Below, piece by piece: positions 43,107-51,425 of a stretch of 64,000 bases of DNA. The notes under the pieces are model-generated. The model saw only the letters and a program-made list of their open reading frames with translations. It had not been told where the DNA came from and made no database searches. Location: positions 682,001-746,000 of the forward strand of contig OZ240237.1 of assembly GCA_965198025.1 (NCBI GenBank). The letters are read 5' to 3'. The stretch is from CAYWWM01 sp965198025. GTDB lineage: Bacteria; Acidobacteriota; Terriglobia; 2-12-FULL-54-10. A program made the position numbers and the translations under genes. Numbering within the stretch: the stretch's first letter is position 1; each line of letters starts with the position of its first letter.

Positions 43107-44348
43107 ATGATGTACTTAACCGAGATCCTGGATTTGCCCGTAGTGGACTCATCGGGGGAAAGGATCGGCCGGGTCGCCGAGGTGGCTGCCGCGCCGGCTG
43201 GACGGCCTCCTCGCGTGTCGCTGCTGCTGCTCAAGAACGGCAAGAGTCAGCCCCCGCGCGTGGTGCCCTTCGAGGACGTGTCCTCCCTTTCCGTCGAGCA
43301 AGTGCGGCTCCGGATTCCACGGGATCAAGTGCAGGCCTTCCGGCCCGACGATAGTCTTCTCTATCTGCGCAAGGACCTCCTCGATCAGCAGATCATTGAT
43401 GTAAACGGAAGGAAAGTGGTTCGCGTCAACGATCTCTCGCTGGAGGAGAAGACCGTGGAATCCCGACCGGAATTGCTAATCCACGCGGTGGACATCGGCG
43501 TGGGAGGGGCGACGCGCCGGTTGCTCGGCGGACTGGTTCCCCGAGCGTGGCTGCGCAAGCTCGAAACGCGGCTCAAGCAGTCCTCGATCTCCTGGGAGTT
43601 TGTGGACCTACTCGAAGACGACCCGCTTCGCCGCGTGAAGCTCAACATCTCCCATCGCGTCCTCGGAAAACTACATCCCGCCGACCTTGCCGATATCGTT
43701 GAGGAGCTATCCCCCAAGGAGCGCCGCGCAGTCTTTCTGGACTTGGACGATAGGACCGCCGCCGATGCGCTTTCGGAGATTGAGCCTCGCTTGCAGGTTT
43801 CGATTCTGGAATCGTTGGATACGGCCCGCGCCGCCGACATTTTGGAAGAGATGCCCCCGGACGCCGCCGCCGATCTGCTAGCTGACCTGCCGGAAGAGAC
43901 TTCGAACGAGTTGCTGCAGGATATGCCGAAGGAGGAGGCGCAGGAACTCGGCGAGCTGCTCGAGTTCGAAGAGCACAGCGCTGGCGGTCTCATGACGACC
44001 GACCACATTGCCTTGCTGAGCGAAACGACCGTAAAGGAAGTCCGACAGCTTCTGGCGAAGCTCCCCGAGCGCCCGTTCAACCTTACCACCATATTCTTAG
44101 TAGACGAAATGGAGCGGTATATCGGTTCGGTGCCGGTCGCGCGGCTGATTATCGCCACTGGCGACCAGAAACTCTTGGACCTGAAAAACGAGCTCCGGCT
44201 CACCATTTCTGCCGAAGCGAACGAGCGGGATGCCATCGAGATGGTAGACAAGTACAATCTGATGGCGCTCCCTGTTTTGGATGAAGAAGAGCGGTTGGCG
44301 GGTGTCATCACAGTGGACGACATCGTCAGTGTCTTGTGTAAGAGATAA
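43107..44348 (+). CDS. PRC-barrel + MgtE N-domain + CBS protein without channel
   Basis: This protein is about 413 residues. A PRC-barrel pair fills about residues 1-120 (LTEILDLPVVDSSGERIGRV, then LDQQIIDVNGRKVVRVNDL). An MgtE intracellular N-domain follows, with superhelical repeats (LHPADLADIVEELSPKERRA, then SLDTARAADILEEMPPDAAA and DLLADLPEETSNELLQDMP). Two CBS domains close it (GGLMTTDHIALLSETTVKEV ... LAGVITVDDIVSVL). In MgtE these parts sense Mg2+ and gate the channel, but the five-helix membrane domain is absent. An NRAMP-related transporter follows 36 bp later, so this protein probably senses Mg2+ or Mn2+ for it. ATG 43107 or 43110 are equally possible. Confidence 0.88.
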   Translation: MMYLTEILDLPVVDSSGERIGRVAEVAAAPAGRPPRVSLLLLKNGKSQPPRVVPFEDVSSLSVEQVRLRIPRDQVQAFRPDDSLLYLRKDLLDQQIIDVNGRKVVRVNDLSLEEKTVESRPELLIHAVDIGVGGATRRLLGGLVPRAWLRKLETRLKQSSISWEFVDLLEDDPLRRVKLNISHRVLGKLHPADLADIVEELSPKERRAVFLDLDDRTAADALSEIEPRLQVSILESLDTARAADILEEMPPDAAADLLADLPEETSNELLQDMPKEEAQELGELLEFEEHSAGGLMTTDHIALLSETTVKEVRQLLAKLPERPFNLTTIFLVDEMERYIGSVPVARLIIATGDQKLLDLKNELRLTISAEANERDAIEMVDKYNLMALPVLDEEERLAGVITVDDIVSVLCKR

Positions 44349-44384
44349 CGGTGGCCATTTCTGATTCCGCGGAGCGGGAGAAGA

Positions 44385-45653
44385 ATGTGCCTCTGGTGCT
44401 TTCCCATGAGATTTCTAAAACGGTGGAAAATCCGCATCGCTGTATTCCTGGCCGTCATTGGTCCCGGGTTCATCACCGCCAACGTAGACAACGACGCTGG
44501 CGGGATTTTCACCTACTCGCTCGCTGGGGCGCGCTACGGCTATTCGTTGCTCTGGACGCTGCTGCCCGTTGGGCTGGTTCTCATCGTGGTGCAAGAGATG
44601 AGCACACGGCTGGGCGCAGTGACGGGCAAAGGCCTGGCCGATCTCATTCGGGAGGAATTCGGTTTTCGAATCACTTTTTTCGTTATGCTGGCTTTGACAC
44701 TGGCCAACCTCGCCAACGTGATGGCTGAGTTCGCGGGCGTGGCTTCCAGCATGGCGCTCTTCGGCGTCTCCAAGTATCTCTCAGTCCCGATTGTGGCCGT
44801 GTTCGTCTGGCTGCTGGTAGTGCGGGGCACCTACAAGTCCGTGGAAAAGATCTTTCTCTTCGCTTGCAGCTTTTACGTTTGCTACATCATCTCCGGGGTC
44901 CTGGCCCATCCCGACTGGACCACCGCGGCGGAGGCCATGGTGGTTCCAACAGTGGAATGGAATACCGAATATTTAGCCATGCTGGTCGGGGTGACGGGCG
45001 CAACGGTAGCTCCCTGGATGCAGTTCTACTTGCAATCGGCGATTGTGGAGAAGGGCATCGAGCCGCGACAGTATGCCGAGTCCCGGATGGAAGTGATTGT
45101 CGGATGCCTCGCGATGATCACCATCACGTTCTTTATCGTCGTCTCCTGCGCCGCTACGCTCCATGCCGTGGGTCACCGCGACATTACCGACGCTGCTGAT
45201 GCGGCACAGGCATTGCGCCCGTTGGCGGGAGACTACGCAGCCTGGCTATTTGCCCTGGGACTCTTCAACGCCTCCGTCTTCGCGGCTTCGATACTACCGC
45301 TCGCCACGGCCTACACGGTTTGCGAAGGCCTGGGCTTCGAGGCTGGGGTCGACAAGAAATTTCGCGAAGCTCCGGTCTTCTACTGGCTCTATACTTTGCT
45401 CATCGCGTTCGGCGCGGGTATGATCTTGATCCCGGGAATTCCCCTGGTGCGGGTGTCGTATCTGTCGCAGGTGGCAAACGGGTTCCTGCTGCCCTTCGTT
45501 CTATTGTTCATGCTGTGGTTGATTAACCGTGAGGACCTAATGGGGCGATTCACCAATTCGCGCGCCTATAACCTCATCGCGCGCGCTGCTGTGGGCGTTC
45601 TGGTTGTCCTGACCCTTTCGCTGGCCGTCCTGAGTATCTGGGAAGCCAGATGA
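44385..45653 (+). CDS. NRAMP-related divalent metal transporter
   Basis: This protein of about 422 residues has roughly 11 membrane segments. Helix 1 reads VIGPGFITANVDNDAGG where classical NRAMPs have DPGN (here D35, N36, D37). Helix 6 reads TGATVAPWMQFYLQS where the manganese-selective Met of MPH is replaced by Ala or Trp. Loss of that Met is expected to shift preference toward Mg2+, as reported for NRAMP-related magnesium transporters. Its partner is the channel-less MgtE sensor upstream, and both sit behind an attenuator-like leader. The ATG at 44385 has GGGAG close by; 44406 is an alternative. Substrate is inferred, not known. Confidence 0.85.
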   Translation: MCLWCFPMRFLKRWKIRIAVFLAVIGPGFITANVDNDAGGIFTYSLAGARYGYSLLWTLLPVGLVLIVVQEMSTRLGAVTGKGLADLIREEFGFRITFFVMLALTLANLANVMAEFAGVASSMALFGVSKYLSVPIVAVFVWLLVVRGTYKSVEKIFLFACSFYVCYIISGVLAHPDWTTAAEAMVVPTVEWNTEYLAMLVGVTGATVAPWMQFYLQSAIVEKGIEPRQYAESRMEVIVGCLAMITITFFIVVSCAATLHAVGHRDITDAADAAQALRPLAGDYAAWLFALGLFNASVFAASILPLATAYTVCEGLGFEAGVDKKFREAPVFYWLYTLLIAFGAGMILIPGIPLVRVSYLSQVANGFLLPFVLLFMLWLINREDLMGRFTNSRAYNLIARAAVGVLVVLTLSLAVLSIWEAR

Positions 45654-45667
45654 GCCTCGATACCCCT

Positions 45668-45811
45668 CTAGCCTTTCGCCGCGCGCTGCCCCGCTTCGCC
45701 GGACTGCTTCCGGGCCGCCTTCTTGGTTGCCTGGTCCATGTGATACATACCGCCAAACGTTGCCAGCAGGATCAGCCAAGCAGTCATCAATACCAGAGTA
45801 AAGCCTTCCAC
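45668..45811 (-). CDS. 47-residue single-helix membrane peptide
   Basis: On the minus strand, GTG 45811 (GAGGG 3 bases upstream) opens EGFTLVLMTAWLILLATFGG, a likely membrane helix, then MYHMDQATKKAARKQSGEAG, a basic tail ending at TAG 45668-45670. An in-frame ATG at 45787 would shorten it. It is convergent with the NRAMP-related gene, whose stop is 14 bp away. No family is recognised. The hydrophobic-plus-basic layout looks protein-like, but a short ORF on composition alone is uncertain. Confidence 0.4.
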   Translation of the reverse strand: MEGFTLVLMTAWLILLATFGGMYHMDQATKKAARKQSGEAGQRAAKG

Positions 45812-46054
45812 AGTCCCTCGCTGCCTCGGTTGAACCGATTTCTCCGCGTTCGGAAATCAATGGAGTTGAGTATACAGGAACTTCATGCGGGGACGCAATT
45901 TCGTGACGGCTGGGCCCCGTTCCGTCTTTCATCCAAAGATGCGTGATACAATTGCCCTCTTAGAATCATCACATACTTTCTGCGAAACAAGGCACGGAAG
46001 GCGCTCGTGCCTCGAAATGCAGTCTGGAGCGACACCTCCAACGGAGTCAGCGAC

Positions 46055-46879
46055 ATGGCAACGGAAACCCGGTGGCTGGAGCGCATTGTCGGAGCCAAGC
46101 GCACCGAGCTGGAACAGGCTCGTGCCCAGGTTCCCCAGTCCGTTCTGGAAAAGAAGATTGCTCCGCGTTCGTCGGGCGCCTTTCGGCAGGCGCTCCTCGG
46201 CCGAAGGAGATTGCAGCCTGACTTCGCGGTGATTGCAGAGCTCAAGCAGGCCTCTCCCTCCCGGGGAGCCCTGTGCAAGAGCTACGATCCGGTGGCGATC
46301 GCCCGGGGCTATCGGCAGGCCGGCGCGAGCGCGCTCTCGGTTTTGACGGATCGCGAGTTCTTCCATGGGTCTCTGGATGATTTGCGAAAGGCCAGGACGG
46401 CTGCAGAGCTGCCGGTACTGCGCAAGGACTTCACGATCGCCGAGTATCATCTGTACGAAGCCGCTGCCGCTGGGGCCGATGCGGTGCTGCTGATCGTCGC
46501 CATTCTGGAGCCGCCGGAGCTGGCGCGCCTCAATTTGTTGTGCCACACTCTGAGTCTCGACGCACTCGTTGAGGTGCACACGACTGAGGAATTGCAGATT
46601 GCACTCGACGCCGGCGCTGGGATCATCGGTGTCAACAACCGTGATTTGAAGACGTTTGAAGTCTCGCTCGACACCTCGTTCCGGTTGATCGAAGAGATTC
46701 CTGACGAGGTCGTCGCGGTCAGCGAAAGCGGTCTGCGGACGGCGGGCGATCTGGAGCGGCTGCGCTCTTCGGGTTTCGATGCCTTCTTGATCGGCGAGCG
46801 TTTCATGACCGAGCCCGACCCCGGGGCGGCCCTAGCGCACCTGCTGTCGGAGGTAGCCGCGCACGCACCCGTTCATTGA
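46055..46879 (+). CDS. trpC: indole-3-glycerol phosphate synthase
   Basis: This TIM-barrel enzyme of about 274 residues catalyses the fourth step of tryptophan biosynthesis. VIAELKQASPSRG (catalytic Glu and Lys), LSVLTDREFFHGSLDDLRKA, LPVLRKDFTIAEYHLYEAAA (Lys), LVEVHTTEEL (Glu), GVNNRDLKTFEVSLDTS (Asn) and VSESGLRTAGDLERL (phosphate loop Ser) are all present. ATG 46055 has GGAG 8 bases upstream and matches the family start; 46007 is an alternative ORF start. It is first in trpCFBA. The stop overlaps the possible TTG start of trpF by four bases. Confidence 0.93.
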   Translation: MATETRWLERIVGAKRTELEQARAQVPQSVLEKKIAPRSSGAFRQALLGRRRLQPDFAVIAELKQASPSRGALCKSYDPVAIARGYRQAGASALSVLTDREFFHGSLDDLRKARTAAELPVLRKDFTIAEYHLYEAAAAGADAVLLIVAILEPPELARLNLLCHTLSLDALVEVHTTEELQIALDAGAGIIGVNNRDLKTFEVSLDTSFRLIEEIPDEVVAVSESGLRTAGDLERLRSSGFDAFLIGERFMTEPDPGAALAHLLSEVAAHAPVH

Positions 46880-46899
46880 GAGTCAAGGACCGGCTCGAT

Positions 46900-47592
46900 A
46901 TGGGAGTCATTCAGATCAAGATTTGCGGCATGCGCCGCGCCGAGGAAATCGAAGCGGCGGTAGAAGCGGGCGCCGACCTGCTGGGCTTCAATTTCTGGCC
47001 CGAAACGGCTCGTTACATTCCGCCGGAGGAAGCTGTTCCGCTGGTCCGCTCCGTCCCGAGCCGCGTCTGGACCGTCGGAGTCTTTGTGGACGAGACGCCC
47101 GAACAGGTGCTGGAGATTGCCGCCATGACAGGTGTCTCGGCGCTCCAATTTCACGGCAGCGAATCGCCGGAGTATCTCGAACAGCTCGGTTCTCCGCGGA
47201 AGATCAAGGCCTTCAAGGTCACCGAAGAGTTTTGCCCGGATACGCTGCAGCCCTACGGAGCTGCGTACGCCTTCTTGCTGGATGGGTACGTTGCCGGGGG
47301 CCTACCCGGAGGAACGGGAAAGGTCTTCAACTGGTCCCACGCCCGGGGGGCGGGTGAGTTCGGGAAAGTGATCGTGGCCGGGGGACTGAATAAAGGCAAT
47401 GTCGCAGCGGCCATCCGGCAGGCCCAGCCCTGGGGGGTTGATGTCTGCTCCGGTGTCGAAATCAAGCCTGGGGAGAAGGACCCGAAGCTGATCCGGGATT
47501 TCATCCTGGCAGCGCGCGAAGCCGAACACCATCTTCCTTCCCCGAAGCTGGAGACCTTGGCGTTCGCTCGCCAGAAACGGGCTGCCTCCTGA
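46900..47592 (+). CDS. trpF: phosphoribosylanthranilate isomerase
   Basis: This TIM-barrel enzyme of about 230 residues catalyses the Amadori rearrangement before TrpC. IKICGMRRAEEIEAAVEAGA (catalytic Cys of KICG), VGVFVDETPEQVLEIAAMTG, LQFHGSESPEYLEQL, AFLLDGYVAGGLPGGTGKVF (Asp) and VDVCSGVEIKPGEKDPKLIR (phosphate loop) are diagnostic. ATG 46900 has AAGGA about 9 bases upstream; TTG 46876 would give a longer form coupled to trpC. The tail past GEKDPKLI is slightly longer than usual. Confidence 0.92.
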   Translation: MGVIQIKICGMRRAEEIEAAVEAGADLLGFNFWPETARYIPPEEAVPLVRSVPSRVWTVGVFVDETPEQVLEIAAMTGVSALQFHGSESPEYLEQLGSPRKIKAFKVTEEFCPDTLQPYGAAYAFLLDGYVAGGLPGGTGKVFNWSHARGAGEFGKVIVAGGLNKGNVAAAIRQAQPWGVDVCSGVEIKPGEKDPKLIRDFILAAREAEHHLPSPKLETLAFARQKRAAS

Positions 47593-47610
47593 CGCAATCT
47601 TGCTCATTCC

Positions 47611-48819
47611 ATGAATAAGCCGGCAACAACAGATAAAGGCACAGCACGGACTCTTCTCGGCCGGTTTGGGGCTTTTGGTGGACGCTTTGCTCCGGAAACT
47701 CTGATGCACCCGCTGGAAGAGCTCGAGCAGGCCTATCGCGCCGCACAGGCCGATCCCGAGTTTCAGCGAGACCTGAATCATCTGCTCTCGAATTATGCGG
47801 GCCGTCCCACGCCGCTCTACTATGCCCGGAGCTTGAGCCAGTACCTTGGCGGCGCGCGAATTTATCTCAAGCGCGAAGACCTTCTGCACACCGGCGCACA
47901 CAAGATCAACAACTGCCTCGGGCAGGCTCTACTGGCCCAACGGATGGGCAAGACGCGCCTGATCGCCGAGACCGGTGCGGGCCAGCACGGCGTCGCAGCC
48001 GCGACCGTCGCGGCTCTGCTGGGATTCGAGTGCGAGGTCTACATGGGCGAGCGCGACATGGAGCGCCAACGCCTGAACGTCTTTCGCATGCGCCTGCTCG
48101 GTGCGGATGTCATTCCCGTGCGCGCCGGGAGTGCCACGCTCAAGGAAGCCATCAGCGAGACCATGCGCGACTGGGTCACCAACGTCGTGACGACGCACTA
48201 CCTGCTCGGCTCCGTGCTGGGCCCGCACCCCTATCCGACCATCGTGCGCGATTTTCAGACCGTGATCGGCCGCGAGGCGCGCCGCCAGATTTTCGAATCC
48301 GAGCACCGCCTGCCGGATCTTCTCGTCGCCTGTGTCGGCGGCGGCAGCAACGCCATCGGCCTGTTTCATGCATTCCTGAACGATACTCAGGTGGCGATGT
48401 TGGGTGTCGAGGCCGGCGGACGCAGCCCGGCACTCGGAGAGCACGCGGCGCGCTTTGAGGGCGGCAGCCCCGGCGTTCTGCACGGAACTTTCAGCTACGT
48501 CTTGCAGGATGAGATGGGGCAAATTGCGGCCACGCATTCCGTTTCTGCCGGTCTCGACTACGCTGCCGTCGGCCCCGAGCACGCCATGCTCTACGATTCC
48601 AGGCGCGCCGAATACGTTTCGCGTAGCGACGCCGAAGCGCTCGAGGCCTGTTGCCTGCTCGCCCGGAAGGAAGGCATCATCCCCGCGCTCGAATCCGCCC
48701 ACGCCATCGCTGAAGTCGTGCGCCGTGCTCCGACCGCCGCCGGAAAGATTTTCCTCGTCAACCTCTCTGGCCGCGGCGACAAGGACATGGAAATCCTCGA
48801 ACGGGAACTCAAGCTGTAG
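47611..48819 (+). CDS. trpB: tryptophan synthase beta subunit
   Basis: This 402-residue PLP enzyme condenses indole and serine. LLHTGAHKINNCLGQALLAQ contains the PLP Lys, GAGQHGVAAATVAALLGFEC follows, and CVGGGSNAIGLFHAF is the phosphate-binding GGGSNA loop. HTGAHK and EFQRDL segments place it in the TrpB1 group. It begins 18 bp after the trpF stop. All key motifs are intact. Confidence 0.96.
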   Translation: MNKPATTDKGTARTLLGRFGAFGGRFAPETLMHPLEELEQAYRAAQADPEFQRDLNHLLSNYAGRPTPLYYARSLSQYLGGARIYLKREDLLHTGAHKINNCLGQALLAQRMGKTRLIAETGAGQHGVAAATVAALLGFECEVYMGERDMERQRLNVFRMRLLGADVIPVRAGSATLKEAISETMRDWVTNVVTTHYLLGSVLGPHPYPTIVRDFQTVIGREARRQIFESEHRLPDLLVACVGGGSNAIGLFHAFLNDTQVAMLGVEAGGRSPALGEHAARFEGGSPGVLHGTFSYVLQDEMGQIAATHSVSAGLDYAAVGPEHAMLYDSRRAEYVSRSDAEALEACCLLARKEGIIPALESAHAIAEVVRRAPTAAGKIFLVNLSGRGDKDMEILERELKL

Positions 48820-48842
48820 ATCGACAAGCAAACAGGAACGTC

Positions 48843-49676
48843 GTGACCACACGCATCGGACAGCGCTGGGATCAGTTGCGGAAACAGAACGCCAAAGCCT
48901 TGATCCCCTTCATCATGGCGGGCGATCCGGATGTTCCCAGGAGCACCGAAGTGGTGCTTGCTTTGGCGGAAGCGGGTTCCGACATCGTTGAGTTGGGCAT
49001 CCCGTTCTCCGAGCCTATTGCCGACGGCCCGGTGGTACAGCGCGCTGGCGAGCGGGCGCTCCGAAAGGGTGCCTATCTGCCCGCTATCCTCGACATGGTT
49101 CGCCAGGTCCGCCGCCACTCCGGGGTCCCGCTGCTGCTGTTCAGTTATCTCAATCCCATCCTGCGCTACGGCCTGGAACGCTTCGCTGCCGAGGCGGTAG
49201 CGGCCGGGGCTGACGGTGCGCTCGTCACGGATCTGAGCGTCGAAGAGGCTGAGCCGTTTGTCGCTGAAATGCGCCGCCACGGTCTCGACACCGTTTTCCT
49301 CGCCGCTCCCACCAGCACTGACGAGCGCTTGCGGCGGGCGGCCGAGCTTTCGACCGGCTTCGTCTATGCGATCACGTGCATGGGCGTCACCGGCGCACGC
49401 GAACAGCTCTCGGACGCCATCGCCCCGCTGGTCGAGCGCCTGCGTGCCTGCACTGAGCTTCCTATCGCCGCTGGCTTCGGCATCTCCCGTCCCGAGCACC
49501 TTGCAGTGCTGGCCCCGCTCGTGGACGGCGTTGTCGTGGGCAGCGCACTCGTCCGCTGTCTTGAGGAGCACGCCCACAACCCCGCGCCACGCGTCGCGGA
49601 AATGGCGCGCTGGCTGCGGGAAGGTTTTTTGCAGTTGGATCGAGAGAAAGCACCTGGCGAAACGCGTTCCGAATAG
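48843..49676 (+). CDS. trpA: tryptophan synthase alpha subunit
   Basis: This TIM-barrel protein of 277 residues cleaves indole-3-glycerol phosphate and passes indole to TrpB. FIMAGDPDVP, VELGIPFSEPIADGPVVQRA (catalytic Glu and Asp), VTDLSVEEAEPF, FLAAPTSTDERLRRAAELST and GFVYAITCMGVTG (phosphate-loop Gly) are present, with IAAGFGISRPEHLAVL and GVVVGSALV. The start is GTG at 48843, 24 bp after trpB. The TAG stop (49674-49676) is directly followed by an IS630-related MITE, which also touches the stop of the convergent ABC ATPase gene. The operon lacks trpE, trpG and trpD here. Confidence 0.94.
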   Translation: MTTRIGQRWDQLRKQNAKALIPFIMAGDPDVPRSTEVVLALAEAGSDIVELGIPFSEPIADGPVVQRAGERALRKGAYLPAILDMVRQVRRHSGVPLLLFSYLNPILRYGLERFAAEAVAAGADGALVTDLSVEEAEPFVAEMRRHGLDTVFLAAPTSTDERLRRAAELSTGFVYAITCMGVTGAREQLSDAIAPLVERLRACTELPIAAGFGISRPEHLAVLAPLVDGVVVGSALVRCLEEHAHNPAPRVAEMARWLREGFLQLDREKAPGETRSE

Positions 49677-49806
49677 CTAGACCATTTTCAGCATTGCTGT
49701 ATAGCCCGCAGGTAGGGCAAGCATTCCTGCCTGCCCGTAAGAGGACAGGCCAGAGGCCTGTCCCTACTTTGGCGGCTGCGCTACACCAACCCTGAAAATG
49801 GTCTAG
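49677..49806. mobile_element. MITE with IS630-type ends (short form)
   Basis: This 130-bp element has ends CTAGACCATTTTCAGCATTG and, inverted, CTAGACCATTTTCAGGGTTG. Its interior holds GGACAGGCC-AGA-GGCCTGTCC, a perfect 9-bp hairpin, and GCAGGTAGGGCAAGC. It lies between the stop codons of two convergent genes and overlaps the last bases of the ATPase gene. Before insertion the genes would have been separated by about one CTAG. It could act as a bidirectional terminator. Confidence 0.85.
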
Positions 49807-50558
49807 CCCGGGACCGACCGGATGAGGTTCTCGTGAAAGAATTCCTGGATCAATTCATCGCTGCAGCGTGAAATTTCTTCCGGCCTGCCGAAGAATCCCA
49901 CCCGCCCTTTTTCCAAAAACATCATCCGGTCAGCTACACGGCGAGCCAGCCGCGTATCATGAGTTACCACGACCGACGTCAGTTTCAACTGCTTCTTCAG
50001 CCTGGAAATCAAGTCTTCGATATGCTGGGACATTAGTGGGTCCACCATCGTGGTCGGCTCATCGTAGAGGATCACCTCCGGCTCCGCGGCCAGGGCCCGC
50101 GCGATGGCAGCCGCCCGCTTCATCCCTGTGCTCAGGTCCGCGGGAAACTCGTCCGCCAGTTCGCGGATTTCCAGCAGTTCGAGCAGCCCGTACACGACTT
50201 CTTCGATGTGGTTCTCTTCATACGAGAGCGTCTCCCGCAGCGAAAATGCCACGTTCTCGAAGATCGAGAGGGAGTCAAACAACGCCCCGGACTGAAACAC
50301 CATCGTCACCTTGCGGCGGATGCGCTGCTGTTCTGTTTCGTCGTAGTCTGTGATGTCCTCCCCGGCCACCCAGACGCGCCCCGCGTCGGGCTTCAGGAAA
50401 CCCATCATGTGCTGTAGAGTGACGGACTTCCCGACCCCGCTCCGGCCCAGAATCACCAGCGTTTCGCCGGGTTCAACGTAGAAGTTAACGTCTTCAAGAA
50501 CCTTGTTACCGTCGAACGCTTTGAAAACGTGTTCGAACGCGATGTAGTAGTTCGACAT
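49803..50558 (-). CDS. MlaF-like ABC transporter ATPase
   Basis: This 251-residue cytosolic ATPase shows VILGRSGVGKSVTLQHMMGF (Walker A), QSGALFDSLSIFENVAFSLR (Q-loop), DLSTGMKRAAAIARALAAEP (signature, LSTGM), EVILYDEPTTMVDPLMSQHI (Walker B) and VVTHDTRLARRVADRMMFLE (H-loop). The overall pattern matches MlaF/Ttg2A/YrbF, the engine of phospholipid transport that keeps the outer membrane asymmetric. No MlaE permease or MlaD lies nearby, so partners must be elsewhere. The TAG stop sits at the outer end of the MITE. It may be co-transcribed with mobA (25 bp apart). Confidence 0.88.
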   Translation of the reverse strand: MSNYYIAFEHVFKAFDGNKVLEDVNFYVEPGETLVILGRSGVGKSVTLQHMMGFLKPDAGRVWVAGEDITDYDETEQQRIRRKVTMVFQSGALFDSLSIFENVAFSLRETLSYEENHIEEVVYGLLELLEIRELADEFPADLSTGMKRAAAIARALAAEPEVILYDEPTTMVDPLMSQHIEDLISRLKKQLKLTSVVVTHDTRLARRVADRMMFLEKGRVGFFGRPEEISRCSDELIQEFFHENLIRSVPG

Positions 50559-50583
50559 GGTAAAGCCGCTTTCATGGCGGCCA

Positions 50584-51216
50584 TCAGACAGTTTGCTGAC
50601 AATCGCCGGCCATCAACAGCTCCCGGCAAGCCAGTTCGTACTCTTCCCTCGTGTTCAGGTTTCGAAATAATCTGTCCTGCGGATCGTAGCCTTGCCATTC
50701 AGCCGGCGGAACGGCCCGCAGTCGCAGACAGCCGAACACTTCGCTGACCTTGCAGCGTCCTACCCGAAGAGCCCGTTCCATCGGGGCGAGACAGGCGGGC
50801 TTGTAAACACCGCACAAGGGCTCGTATCCAAACTTCTTCGACGCCGGCACCACCGCGTCCGCTTCCGTTTCTTCGGCAATGCGTAGAAGCCATTCCAAAA
50901 ACTCCTGCGAAAGGTATGGCATGTCACACCCGACGACAAGATTCAACTCAGCTTCGGAATGGATCAGCCCGGCATGAATTCCGCCGAGCGGTCCCGAGTC
51001 GGCAAAGACATCCGAGATCACGGGGAATCCCCAAGCTGCGTATTTGGCCGAATCGCCTATGATCGTTGCTTCTCCGCAAACCTGCCGCACCCGCTTAGCC
51101 ATCCAGGCCCCCAGAGGCTGGCCGCCGAACGGCAGCAGCGCCTTGTCCTCGCCCATCCGGCGGCTCCTGCCTCCCGCCAGAACGTATCCCTGGCGCGCAA
51201 CGTGTGGTCGCAGCAT
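50584..51216 (-). CDS. mobA: molybdenum cofactor guanylyltransferase
   Basis: This protein of about 210 residues shows GYVLAGGRSRRMGEDKALLP (GTP-binding LAGGxSxRMGxDKA), VISDVFADSGPLGGIHAGL, LVVGCDMPYLSQEFLEWL (metal Asp) and EPLCGVYKPACLAPMERAL. Together they identify MobA, which attaches GMP to molybdopterin to form MGD. It would serve bis-MGD enzymes such as the YdeP-like protein at 23523-25778. ATG 51216 is preferred to 51255 because the family begins there and AGGA lies about 9 bases upstream. Confidence 0.88.
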   Translation of the reverse strand: MLRPHVARQGYVLAGGRSRRMGEDKALLPFGGQPLGAWMAKRVRQVCGEATIIGDSAKYAAWGFPVISDVFADSGPLGGIHAGLIHSEAELNLVVGCDMPYLSQEFLEWLLRIAEETEADAVVPASKKFGYEPLCGVYKPACLAPMERALRVGRCKVSEVFGCLRLRAVPPAEWQGYDPQDRLFRNLNTREEYELACRELLMAGDCQQTV

Positions 51217-51425
51217 ACGAATTGATCCTATCATGAACCCCATTTGCGCGGTCATCTGGAAGAGAGGCGATCCCGCGATAGCCGAATTGTTTCCCGACGA
51301 AGAACCTGCTTGCCTGCTCTTACCTCAATTCGCGCACGCGAAAATGGTCGGGCTGCTAGACTCCGCTCCTCAAATTCTCTATCCTGAAAGTCGGGATAGG
51401 AGTGTCGGGGCTTCCCGCGAATATC

